From the NCBI GenBank assembly GCA_015494245.1, contig WGBN01000258.1, positions 1 to 12,809 of the forward strand: a stretch of DNA of 12,809 nucleotides, in the 5' to 3' direction. Of this stretch, positions 1 to 6,523 are shown one piece after another (within the stretch, counting starts at the first letter, position 1; every line of letters starts with the position of its first letter). The DNA is from Saprospiraceae bacterium (GTDB lineage Bacteria > Bacteroidota > Bacteroidia > Chitinophagales > Saprospiraceae). The notes beneath the pieces were generated by a model. That model ran no database searches. It worked only from the letters and a program-made list of their open reading frames with translations, and was not told where the DNA came from. Both the position numbers and the translations under genes were made by a program.

Positions 1-58
1 GAAGAAAGCGAGGCCATTTTTACAGCCTTGCAACGGATTGCTACACAAAAGAAAATCC

Positions 59-673
59 ATGAGAATCTACGCGCTCTCTACCCTCTTGCTGCTATTCGCC
101 CTGGCCTGGCCTGCGGACAAGCCCTCCAGGGGAGAAATCCAACAGCAGCCCCCGGTCTATCTGCAAAACGCCTCTTTTGAAGACCAACCCCAGGACGCCA
201 CCGTACCCACCGACTGGCACCCCTGCAACCCTGGCACGACGCCCGACATCCTGCCCGGCTTCTGGGGTGTAGATACCGAGCCCTCCGATGGCGAAACCTA
301 TGTCGGCCTCATCACCCGCGAAGACGGCAGCCACGAATCCATCGGGCAACGCCTCTCAGCCCCCCTTAAGCAAAAAGAATGTTACCAAATAGTGCTCGAC
401 CTGGCCCACTCCTATACCTACGCCGGCTACAACAAAGCCATCAAACTGCGCGTATGGGGCGGCCAAAGCCTCTGCGACAAAGCCGAACTGCTCTTCCAAA
501 CGGAATTCATCGAAAACGAAGATTGGGAAACCTTTAAATTCAAATTCGCTCCGCAAAAAGGCGATGTCAAATACCTCATCTTCGAGGCCTTCTACCGCGA
601 AGACAACGCCACCCGCCGCGGGAATATCCTGATAGACAACATACAGCCCATCAAAGTCTGCCCAAGAGCATAA
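59..673 (+). CDS. Secreted protein with predicted carbohydrate-binding-like beta-sandwich domain
   Basis: The protein has 204 residues from the ATG at 59. A TTG 21 nt upstream is in frame, but the ATG puts the hydrophobic stretch (residues 4-18, ALSTLLLLFALAW) right at the N-terminus as a signal peptide, so I prefer it. The mature part starts with an N-A-S-F-E-D motif (residues 37-42) followed by TDWHPC (51-56). It continues with a Y-V-G-L-I-x-R-E-D segment (81-89), a G-Q-R-L segment (96-99), and an I-L-I-D-N-I strand near the end (190-195). This pattern of an 'N-x-S-F-E' opening, 'GQRL' in the middle and 'IxIDNI' at the end resembles the galactose-binding-like jelly-roll modules found in secreted and gliding-associated Bacteroidetes proteins. 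Four cysteines in the mature part (56, 109, 139, 201) could form disulfides. No catalytic motif is visible, so binding to glycans or the envelope is inferred. It is followed by a hairpin-rich region, so it probably ends its transcript. Confidence 0.75.
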   Translation: MRIYALSTLLLLFALAWPADKPSRGEIQQQPPVYLQNASFEDQPQDATVPTDWHPCNPGTTPDILPGFWGVDTEPSDGETYVGLITREDGSHESIGQRLSAPLKQKECYQIVLDLAHSYTYAGYNKAIKLRVWGGQSLCDKAELLFQTEFIENEDWETFKFKFAPQKGDVKYLIFEAFYREDNATRRGNILIDNIQPIKVCPRA

Positions 674-830
674 GGGAGAGGGTGTTTGTCCCTGAGGGAC
701 AAACGTTAGCCTCTGCCCCAAAGCATAAGGGGCAGCCTTGAGTTGGTGCCTCAGGGACAAACCCTTGCCTGTTAAAAAAACATAAGGTAGCGGCAGCATT
801 GAGGCCATGCCTCGGTGCTGCCGTTACCTT
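669..830. repeat. Cluster of three degenerate ~55-bp hairpin-forming repeats
   Basis: The motif CATAAGG recurs at 669, 724 and 781, spaced 55 and 57 bp apart, and each copy opens a palindromic segment. The first copy overlaps the stop codon of the preceding gene. Unit A forms a perfect 9-bp stem with a 3-nt loop (684-692 with 696-704). Unit B can form a 7-bp stem (713-719 with 729-735) or another 7-bp stem (736-742 with 750-756, one G-U). Unit C forms a 21-bp stem with three G-U pairs (784-804 with 810-830) and a 5-nt loop. Bases 691-704 and 749-762 are the same 14-mer with one difference. As a result 684-697 can also pair perfectly with 749-762, in competition with hairpin A. Units B and C share the order cagc-ttgag-tgcctc. 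I read this as a palindromic repeat family or a structured 3' end; its name and function are unknown to me. Confidence 0.7.
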
Positions 831-1026
831 TCTCTCCTCTTTGCGTCTCAAAGGCACAAAACCGGTGAAAACAGAGAATTGGGTGTTCTCATAGTGTGTG
901 GGCTGTCCCGTCGTCGAAAGATGCGGGGCAGTTTTTTTTATGAGAATTTGGAATTCATTTTTTTTCGTTTCTTTGCCGCTACAAAGTTGATCAGGTAGCA
1001 CCCATTCGATAAATAGTTCATTGCCC
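674..1026. other. Intergenic region: hairpin repeats, terminator, nusB upstream region
   Basis: This 353-bp gap has no convincing protein gene. Its first half holds the hairpin repeat cluster and 903-939 holds an intrinsic terminator. Between them, 874-878 and 886-890 (gagaa/ttctc) could form a weak 5-bp stem. The stretch 940-1026 is T-rich and must carry the nusB promoter. A TTTG at 972-975 could be a -33 element, but the sequence 20 nt downstream (tagcaccc at 996) lacks the TTTG half of the Bacteroidetes -7 box, so I do not assign a promoter. Confidence 0.6.
903..939 (+). terminator. Intrinsic (rho-independent) terminator
   Basis: Bases 903-910 (ctgtcccg) pair with 924-931 (cggggcag) in an 8-bp GC-rich stem with one G-U pair and a 13-nt loop. 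Eight T follow immediately (932-939). It lies about 230 bp after the nearest upstream stop codon (673) and 87 bp before nusB. It therefore ends either a long 3' UTR of the secreted-protein gene or a short independent transcript from the hairpin region. Confidence 0.75.
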
Positions 1027-1956
1027 ATGCTGAGTAGAAGAAATGTCCGGATTAAAGTGATGCACATTCTTTATGCCCTGAGGATGAATCCGGACATGAA
1101 CGAAGGTTTTGCTCTGAAAAGATACGAGAACAGCATCGAAAAATCTTTCGAATTACTGATTTTCACCATGTGGCAATGGTTGAGAATCGCCTCTTATGCC
1201 GAGCAGGATTATGCCTTTCGGCAAAATAAATTCCGCCCTACGCCCGATGACCTGGCCTTTCGCCCCATCCTGTGGCAGAATGAAAGCGTACAGTCGCTGA
1301 GCAACAATCAGCCTTTCCTGGAGTACGTCAAAAAGTACAAAATCCCTGCCCGCTCAGATGCCGACAGCAACAAGCAGCTCTATAAGGCTTTCGCCAAAAC
1401 GGAGGAATACCGCCAATACCTCAAAGGAGAAATCCCCACGCTCGACATCCTCCTGCAGCTCTTCAAGTTTATGCTGAAACACGACATCTTTCTCGACATA
1501 CTCGAAGAGCAATACCCCACCTGGGAAGACGACCGCTCCCTGCTCATAGGCGCAGGCAAAAAGATCATCAAAGCCCTGCCCTTAGAACCGGAAGACCCCT
1601 TCGTCGCCAACTTATACCCCTCTGAAGAGGCCGTGAGAGAATTTGGCGAAAGCCTGCTCAAAAAAACGACCGAAAGTGAAGAAGACCTGCAAGCCCACAT
1701 CTACCCCCTGCTCGAAAACTGGGACCCCAAGCGCGTCGCGGCCATTGATATGATTCTGCTCAAGATGGGCACCTGCGAATTTCTGCACTTTGAGACCATC
1801 CCGCCCAAAGTCAGCCTCAACGAATACGTGGACATGGCCAAGACCTATAGCACCGACAAGAGCAAGGAATTCGTCAACGGCATTTTAGACCGCCTGATGA
1901 AGAAGCTGAAAGAAGAGGGCAAAATGTCCAAAACAGGACGGGGGCTGTTAGAATAA
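1027..1956 (+). CDS. nusB: Transcription antitermination factor NusB (long Bacteroidetes form)
   Basis: NusB binds boxA RNA with NusE (ribosomal protein S10) and helps RNA polymerase read through rRNA operons in the cytoplasm. The diagnostic C-terminal domain is at about residues 228-292. It contains NWDPKRVAAIDMILLKMG (231-248), the I-P-x-K-V-S-L-N-E segment (258-266) and S-K-E-F-V-N-G-I-L-D (279-288), close to the family consensus. The N-terminal start MLSRRNVRIKVMHILYAL also matches the first NusB helix. The protein has 309 residues against about 140 in E. coli. The extra ~150 residues lie between helix 1 and the C-terminal bundle, as in other Bacteroidetes homologues. I chose the ATG at 1027 over the TTG at 1021 because family members start with M-L-x-R-R. 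It is 75 bp from the following outer-membrane gene, which has its own promoter. Confidence 0.95.
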   Translation: MLSRRNVRIKVMHILYALRMNPDMNEGFALKRYENSIEKSFELLIFTMWQWLRIASYAEQDYAFRQNKFRPTPDDLAFRPILWQNESVQSLSNNQPFLEYVKKYKIPARSDADSNKQLYKAFAKTEEYRQYLKGEIPTLDILLQLFKFMLKHDIFLDILEEQYPTWEDDRSLLIGAGKKIIKALPLEPEDPFVANLYPSEEAVREFGESLLKKTTESEEDLQAHIYPLLENWDPKRVAAIDMILLKMGTCEFLHFETIPPKVSLNEYVDMAKTYSTDKSKEFVNGILDRLMKKLKEEGKMSKTGRGLLE

Positions 1957-1959
1957 AAT

Positions 1960-1990
1960 TTTGCCAAAAAAACTTTTTTACCTACCTTTA
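1960..1990 (+). promoter_or_regulatory. Bacteroidetes-type promoter for the OmpA-family gene
   Basis: TTTG at 1960-1963, 19 nt of spacer, then TACCTTTA at 1983-1990. This matches the Bacteroidetes primary-sigma pattern TTTG-N19-TAnnTTTG with one difference (final A instead of G). Transcription would start a few bases downstream, around 1993-1997, giving a leader of roughly 35-40 nt before the ATG at 2032. It is the best promoter match I found in the window. Confidence 0.65.
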
Positions 1991-2029
1991 CCCGTGGGTT
2001 TATTCTTATTTGTTCACAAATCCAACGGG
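1991..2029 (+). promoter_or_regulatory. Possible 5'-leader stem-loop just before the OmpA-family start codon
   Basis: Bases 1991-2001 (cccgtgggttt) can pair with 2018-2029 (aaatccaacggg), giving 11 pairs with one bulged A and one G-U, and a 16-nt loop. The 3' arm ends two bases before the ATG, so it would cover the ribosome landing region. The caveat is that the predicted transcription start lies within or near the 5' arm, so only part of the stem may be in the mRNA. Confidence 0.35.
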
Positions 2030-2031
2030 AT

Positions 2032-3468
2032 ATGAAAAAAGTATTACTCTTAGTCTGGGTTATTCTGGCTGTACATCTCAGCACAACAGATGCCCAAACA
2101 GTACGAAAAGCCGACATGTTTGCGGCGAAGTATTCGTTCTCCAACTATGCTTACCCCTACACGGGGCTGCCGTTCAACCTCAACGACTACAACAAGGGCG
2201 TTGAGCTGACTTACCTGCGTAGCCTGGGGCAGTTTGTCAACATAGCCGTGCCTTTCAAAATGTCGAAAGCGAGTCTGCCGACAACGCCCAAATCCTTTTC
2301 GCCCGGGCACCTCGTCAACTCGCTTGACGGGCTGCTTCAACTGAAGTATGCCAGCGAGGAAAGCCCCTTTTCGCCCTATGCCTTCGGAGGCTTGGGCTAT
2401 GCCTTTGAAGACCTGAATCTGGGCCAGGGCACCCTCCACTTTCCGGTGGGCATGGGTTTGAACTACCGCCTGTCCCAGCACGTCTTCCTCAACGCTCAAA
2501 CGGAGTACCGCTTCACCCCCAAAGGCAGCCTGCGCCGCAACCTGCAACACGGCATCGGCCTGCTCTTCATCCTCAACGAAGCGACGCCTCCGCCTCCACC
2601 CGACCTCGATGGCGACGGCATCATTGACAGCGAAGACAAGTGCCCCATTGAGCCGGGCCCGGCCATGACACAAGGCTGCCCCGATACCGATGGCGACGGC
2701 ATTGCCGACTCCGAAGACCTCTGCCCCGAAGTCTCCGGCCCGCCCGAATTCATGGGCTGCCCCGATAGCGATGGCGACGGCGTTGTGGACGTACACGACA
2801 AGTGCCCCAATGAAGCCGGCCCCGAAAGCAACGAAGGTTGCCCGCTGCCCGACAGCGACGGCGATGGCGTCATTGACGCAGAAGATGCCTGCCCCAACAC
2901 GCCGGGCATGGCCAAATTCAAAGGCTGCCCCGACAGCGATGGCGACGGCATCCAGGACAAAGACGATGCCTGCCCCAACAAAGCAGGTATTGCTCAATTC
3001 AACGGCTGCCCCGATACCGACGGCGACGGCATCCAGGACAAAGAGGACAAGTGCCCCACCACGGCCGGCCCGGCCTCCAACCACGGCTGCCCCGAAATCG
3101 CCAAAGAGGATAAGGAAACCCTCGAATTCGCCATCCAGGCCGTAGAGTTTGAAACGGCTTCCGCCAAATTGAAGAGCGAATCTCTGCCCATCCTCGATAA
3201 AATCGCCGACATCATGAAGCGCTATCCGGACTACTACCTCCGCATAGGTGGACATACCGATAGCATAGGCTCCGCCGAATCCAACCAGAAACTCTCAGAA
3301 GCCAGAGCTAAATCCTGCTTCGACTATCTGGTCTCCCAGGGCATCTCCGCCAACCGCATGAGCTATCAGGGCTTCGGCGAAACACAACCCATCGCCGACA
3401 ACAAGTACAAAGAAGGACGAGCTAAAAATCGCCGCGTAGAGTTCGAACTCTACCTGCCGGGTGAATGA
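2032..3468 (+). CDS. OmpA-family outer membrane protein with thrombospondin type 3 repeats
   Basis: The protein has 478 residues. Residues 1-22 form a signal peptide (K-K, hydrophobic core, cleavage after T-D-A-Q). Residues ~25-183 are rich in alternating aromatic/small strands (for example YAFGGLGYAF, 116-125) and look like an 8-stranded outer-membrane beta-barrel. A proline linker (PPPPP, 186-190) leads to six calcium-binding thrombospondin type 3 repeats (191-354). Residues ~365-476 are an OmpA C-terminal domain with the peptidoglycan-binding signature. The diaminopimelate-contacting Asp and Arg correspond to D410 (in GHTD) and R425 (in LSEARA), 15 residues apart as in characterised homologues. 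The C-terminal K-N-R-R-V-E-F-E strand is also standard. The role is to tether the outer membrane to the cell wall, with a rigid calcium-stabilised spacer. It has its own promoter upstream and two hairpins downstream, so it is probably monocistronic. Confidence 0.92.
   Translation: MKKVLLLVWVILAVHLSTTDAQTVRKADMFAAKYSFSNYAYPYTGLPFNLNDYNKGVELTYLRSLGQFVNIAVPFKMSKASLPTTPKSFSPGHLVNSLDGLLQLKYASEESPFSPYAFGGLGYAFEDLNLGQGTLHFPVGMGLNYRLSQHVFLNAQTEYRFTPKGSLRRNLQHGIGLLFILNEATPPPPPDLDGDGIIDSEDKCPIEPGPAMTQGCPDTDGDGIADSEDLCPEVSGPPEFMGCPDSDGDGVVDVHDKCPNEAGPESNEGCPLPDSDGDGVIDAEDACPNTPGMAKFKGCPDSDGDGIQDKDDACPNKAGIAQFNGCPDTDGDGIQDKEDKCPTTAGPASNHGCPEIAKEDKETLEFAIQAVEFETASAKLKSESLPILDKIADIMKRYPDYYLRIGGHTDSIGSAESNQKLSEARAKSCFDYLVSQGISANRMSYQGFGETQPIADNKYKEGRAKNRRVEFELYLPGE
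2602..3093 (+). repeat. Six in-frame thrombospondin type 3 (DxDGDG) repeats
   Basis: DxDGDG motifs begin at residues 191, 218, 245, 274, 301 and 328 of the OmpA-family protein, at spacings of 27, 27, 29, 27 and 27. Each unit is D-x-D-G-D-G-(I/V)-x-D-x-x-D-x-C-P, then a short Gly/Pro loop, then G-C-P. The 29-residue unit carries a two-residue insertion (Leu-Pro) before repeat 4. The DNA is also repetitive. The last two units share a 17-base run, ggcgacggcatccagga, extending into 'caaag', so the array may have grown by recent duplication. Confidence 0.9.
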
Positions 3469-3476
3469 TGCTCGCG

Positions 3477-3505
3477 AGAAGAGCTGCGCTTTGCGCAGCT
3501 CTTCT
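3477..3505 (+). terminator. Hairpin after the OmpA-family gene (first of two)
   Basis: A perfect 13-bp stem (3477-3489 with 3493-3505) closes a 3-nt TTT loop, 8 bases after the stop codon. The following sequence (ttgaattct) is only a weak U-tract, so it may act more as a 3' stabiliser or partial terminator ahead of the stronger hairpin at 3522. Confidence 0.6.
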
Positions 3506-3514
3506 TTGAATTCT

Positions 3515-3551
3515 AAAAAAACCGCCGGCCTCAAGCCGGCGGCTTTTTTTT
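3515..3551. terminator. Strong, probably bidirectional intrinsic terminator
   Basis: Seven A (3515-3521), an 8-bp all-GC stem (ccgccggc 3522-3529 with gccggcgg 3535-3542, loop ctcaa), one C, then eight T (3544-3551). The A-tract makes it usable on the minus strand too. Its T-tract runs directly into the guaA promoter-like box. Confidence 0.85.
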
Positions 3552-3558
3552 ACCTTTG
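3551..3558 (+). promoter_or_regulatory. Candidate -7 box (TACCTTTG) for guaA
   Basis: TACCTTTG fits the Bacteroidetes -7 consensus TAnnTTTG exactly and lies 4 nt before the guaA ATG. No TTTG is present 19-20 nt upstream, because that space is the terminator stem. If used, it would give a nearly leaderless guaA mRNA. Confidence 0.4.
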
Positions 3559-3562
3559 CCCC

Positions 3563-5104
3563 ATGAAGGAAAAAGTGCTCATCCTCGATTTTGGCTCCCA
3601 ATACACCCAATTGATTGCCCGCAGAGTGCGGGAACTGAACGTTTACTGTGAAATTCAGCCCTACAACAAACCCATCACAGAGGAAGACGGACTGAAAGCC
3701 CTCATCCTCTCGGGCAGCCCCTTCTCCGTCAAAGACGACAATGCCCTGCGCATACCTCTGCAGGAGTTGGCCGGCAAATACCCCATCCTCGCCATCTGCT
3801 ACGGCGCCCAGCTCGTAGCCGATGAACTGGGAGGCGAGGTCGCCCGCTCCCATAAAAGAGAATACGGCAAAGCACACCTCATCAACATGCAGCATGAAGA
3901 CCCCATCTTTCGCGGCATACCCGAAGACTCACAGGTGTGGATGTCTCATGCCGACCACATCCTCCATTTGCCGAAAGGCTACCAAATCATCGCCGGCACG
4001 GAAAACATCGAAGTCGCCGCCTTCCGCTCAGGAGCACACGAACTCCCCCACCCCATCTACGGCTTTCAGTTTCATCCCGAAGTAACCCATTCCGAGCACG
4101 GCAGGCAGTTGTTGGAAAACTTCCTGTTTCAAATCGCCGGCTGCCGGGGCGAGTGGACCCCCGCGACCTTCGTGGAAGAAACGGTGGAGCAAATCAAACG
4201 CCAGGCAGGCAATGAAGGCGTCTTGTTGGGCCTGTCGGGGGGCGTGGATTCCTCGGTGGCCGCTGCCCTGCTGCACCGGGCCATAGGAGACCGCCTGGTC
4301 TGCTTTTTCATTGATAACGGCCTGCTGCGCAAAGGCGAATACGAGGAAGTGCTCTACTCCTACCGCGACATGGGACTCAACATCGTGGGCGTAGATGCCA
4401 AAGCGGAGTTTTACGCCGCCCTCAAAGGCCTGAGTGATCCCGAGGCCAAACGCAAGGCCATCGGACGCACTTTCGTGGAGGTCTTCCAGCGCGAGGCGGC
4501 AAAATTGCACGACATCCAATGGCTGGCCCAGGGCACCATCTATCCCGATGTGATTGAGTCCGTATCCGTACACGGACCCTCTGTAACCATCAAGTCCCAC
4601 CACAATGTAGGGGGGCTGCCCGACATCCTGCACCTCAAGCTCATCGAGCCTCTGCGCATGCTCTTCAAGGACGAAGTGCGCCGCGTAGGGCGTGCTCTGA
4701 GCCTGCCCGAAGACATCCTCGGGCGCCATCCTTTCCCCGGGCCGGGCCTGGCCATTCGCATACTGGGAGAAGTTACCCCCGAAAAAGTTGCCTTACTTCA
4801 AGAAGCAGATGCTATCTTTATCGGCGAATTGAGACGTGAAGGGCTGTACGAACAGGTCTGGCAAGCCGCCACCATCCTGTTACCCATACAGTCCGTAGGC
4901 GTTATGGGGGACGAACGCACCTATGAAAAAACCGTGGTGCTCAGAGCCGTCAACTCGCTCGATGGCATGACTGCCGAGTGGAGCCGGCTTCCCCACGACT
5001 TCCTCGCCCGCGTCTCAAATCGCATCATCAATCAAGTCAAAGGAATAAACCGCGTAGTTTATGACATCAGTACCAAACCTCCGGCAACCATCGAATGGGA
5101 ATAA
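3563..5104 (+). CDS. guaA: GMP synthase (glutamine-hydrolysing)
   Basis: Converts XMP, glutamine and ATP to GMP in cytoplasmic purine synthesis. The 513 residues match the usual two-domain bacterial enzyme. The class I glutamine amidotransferase domain (about 4-190) has the nucleophile Cys79 in A-I-C-Y-G-A-Q and the triad partners His171 and Glu173 in F-Q-F-H-P-E-V. The ATP pyrophosphatase domain (about 205-390) has the P-loop S-G-G-V-D-S (225-230). The dimerisation domain ends in the family's I-S-T-K-P-P-A-T-I-E-W-E tail. I chose the ATG at 3563 because MKEKVLILDFGSQYTQLIARR is the normal N-terminus. The open frame extends upstream through the terminator, but those bases are not coding. The last 44 nt overlap the start of the following lipoprotein gene, which suggests translational coupling. 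Confidence 0.97.
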   Translation: MKEKVLILDFGSQYTQLIARRVRELNVYCEIQPYNKPITEEDGLKALILSGSPFSVKDDNALRIPLQELAGKYPILAICYGAQLVADELGGEVARSHKREYGKAHLINMQHEDPIFRGIPEDSQVWMSHADHILHLPKGYQIIAGTENIEVAAFRSGAHELPHPIYGFQFHPEVTHSEHGRQLLENFLFQIAGCRGEWTPATFVEETVEQIKRQAGNEGVLLGLSGGVDSSVAAALLHRAIGDRLVCFFIDNGLLRKGEYEEVLYSYRDMGLNIVGVDAKAEFYAALKGLSDPEAKRKAIGRTFVEVFQREAAKLHDIQWLAQGTIYPDVIESVSVHGPSVTIKSHHNVGGLPDILHLKLIEPLRMLFKDEVRRVGRALSLPEDILGRHPFPGPGLAIRILGEVTPEKVALLQEADAIFIGELRREGLYEQVWQAATILLPIQSVGVMGDERTYEKTVVLRAVNSLDGMTAEWSRLPHDFLARVSNRIINQVKGINRVVYDISTKPPATIEWE

Positions 5105-6518
5105 ATGGCTCTTGCTGCTCATTTTGCTCATCCCTCTGGCCTTTTCCTGCGAGCTCTTTAAGCCCGCAACAAGTACTACCCACAAGCCTCCCAAAGACGA
5201 TGACGACATAGGCGAGTTGCAAGGCCCCGTCAAAGTAGATCCCGAAACGGGTGAGTTCGAGCGCGTTACCACCATGACCGAGCCCATGGATACCATGCAC
5301 TGGACCATCAATTCGCCGGATAAATTCCCGCCCATCACTTCCGAAACCACTGCCGAAAACAGCAATGCAGGCAGCACCCATGCGCTGAGCGGGGAAGTGC
5401 AGTACGCCACCATGCTGCTGCCCTTTATGACGCAGCAGTTTTCCTATGGCGATACCGAAATTCCCAAAGGCTCTAAACGCGCCCTGCAATACTATGCCGG
5501 CCTCAAACTGGCCCTGCAAGACCTGCAAAAGGACAGCGTAAAACTGGACCTGACCATACTCGACTCCAAATACTCGGAGCAGGAAGTTACCCACCTGCTT
5601 TCGTTCGAGCCCGCAGTACAACAGGCCCAAATGCTCATCGGCACCTACCGCTCGGCCAATGCCCGCCTGGTCGCAAAATATGCCAAAGAAAACAAAAAGC
5701 CCTTCATCAGCCCCTACAGCGGCAGCAGCAGCATCAGCGAAGACAACCCCTACTACATACAGGTCAACCCCACCTTGCGCACGCATTGCGATGCCATCAC
5801 CAAATACGTGCTGCAGCGCTATGCGCCCGATCAGGTCATCCTCGTCGTCCCCAACAAACCCAAGGAGGTCGAGCGCCTCAAAATCTTTCAGGAATTGCGC
5901 CTGCAGTATTTGCCGAAAGGCGATACCACCCGCTTCAAAGAGCTCATCATCTCCGATGAAAGCCTGGACCTGAAAGAAACCGATCTGGTCAGCCAGCTCC
6001 TGGCTGATCGCCCCACCATCTTCATCGTGCCCTCCTGGTCCAACGAAACCTTCATCTACGCCTTTTTGCGAAAGCTCAAAGTAGCTGCACAGGGCTTTTC
6101 GGAAGTCATGGTCTTCGGCATGCCCCAGTGGATGCAGTACGAAAGGGCCGACTTCGAGCTGTACGAAAACCTAAACGTACACGTGAGCAGCAACTACTAC
6201 ATAGACCCTTACAATCCCGATATTCGCAATTTTAAACAGAGGTTTTTTGAAGAATTCGGTATGCTTCCGCAAATAGATGCCTACTACGGCTACTGCGTAA
6301 CGCTCTACTTCCTTCGCCTTCAACAGAAATACGGCAAGGATTTCATCCAATACCTCAGCGACGAAGACTGGACCAACCTCTACACCACCTATCGCTTCAG
6401 GCCCGTCTTCGAGCAGCAAACTACCGGCACAGAAACGCCGGCCCGCATCCAACGCTACGAAAACAACTTTGTACACATCCTGCAATTCCGCGATTACTAC
6501 TTCCAACCTGCCCAATAA
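5061..6518 (+). CDS. Lipoprotein with type 1 periplasmic-binding (PBP1-like) domain
   Basis: The protein has 485 residues. The N-terminus has a Lys-containing n-region, a hydrophobic core (W16-F28) and Cys30 in P-L-A-F-S-C, a plausible lipoprotein signal. Starting at the ATG at 5061 is needed to keep this signal complete, and it makes the gene overlap guaA by 44 nt. A low-complexity acidic linker with K-D-D-D-D (45-49) follows; acidic stretches near the lipidated Cys act as surface-export signals in Bacteroidetes lipoproteins. Residues ~115-430 look like a leucine-binding-protein/PBP1 fold. Its features are a first strand A-T-M-L-L-P-F, an I-G-T-Y segment (193-196) followed by K-K-P-F-I-S-P-Y (212-219), and near the end D-A-Y-Y-G-Y (406-411). 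No ABC permease or ATPase gene is nearby, so transport is not supported. An envelope-regulatory role like that of LpoA-type PBP1 folds is a possible alternative. The ligand is unknown. Confidence 0.8.
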   Translation: MTSVPNLRQPSNGNKWLLLLILLIPLAFSCELFKPATSTTHKPPKDDDDIGELQGPVKVDPETGEFERVTTMTEPMDTMHWTINSPDKFPPITSETTAENSNAGSTHALSGEVQYATMLLPFMTQQFSYGDTEIPKGSKRALQYYAGLKLALQDLQKDSVKLDLTILDSKYSEQEVTHLLSFEPAVQQAQMLIGTYRSANARLVAKYAKENKKPFISPYSGSSSISEDNPYYIQVNPTLRTHCDAITKYVLQRYAPDQVILVVPNKPKEVERLKIFQELRLQYLPKGDTTRFKELIISDESLDLKETDLVSQLLADRPTIFIVPSWSNETFIYAFLRKLKVAAQGFSEVMVFGMPQWMQYERADFELYENLNVHVSSNYYIDPYNPDIRNFKQRFFEEFGMLPQIDAYYGYCVTLYFLRLQQKYGKDFIQYLSDEDWTNLYTTYRFRPVFEQQTTGTETPARIQRYENNFVHILQFRDYYFQPAQ

Positions 6519-6523
6519 ACGAC

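Noticed and set aside
1..62. Possible 3' end of an upstream gene: a frame ending in TGA at 60-62 that overlaps the ATG at 59 (ATGA); another frame stays open to about 180.
   Set aside because: Only about 20 codons are visible, no family is recognisable, and two frames compete, so no gene can be supported.
807..998. A 63-codon plus-strand frame in the gap before nusB.
   Set aside because: It begins inside the loop of a 21-bp hairpin and runs through an intrinsic terminator. Its translation has no family features.
674..1026. tRNA, tmRNA, 6S RNA or a known riboswitch in the hairpin-rich gap.
   Set aside because: No cloverleaf, CCA end or recognisable conserved core is present; only palindromic repeats and a terminator are visible.
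2602..3093. CRISPR-like or tandem DNA repeat array.
   Set aside because: The repeats are in frame and encode Asp-rich TSP3 calcium-binding units; there are no unique spacers.
2050..3255. A 401-codon minus-strand frame opposite the OmpA-family gene, and others within the TSP3 region.
   Set aside because: These are shadows of GC-rich, repetitive coding sequence. The sense frame has a signal peptide, TSP3 repeats and an OmpA domain.
3461..3562. Extension of guaA upstream to 3461.
   Set aside because: It would translate both terminator hairpins. The GuaA family N-terminus starts exactly at the ATG at 3563.
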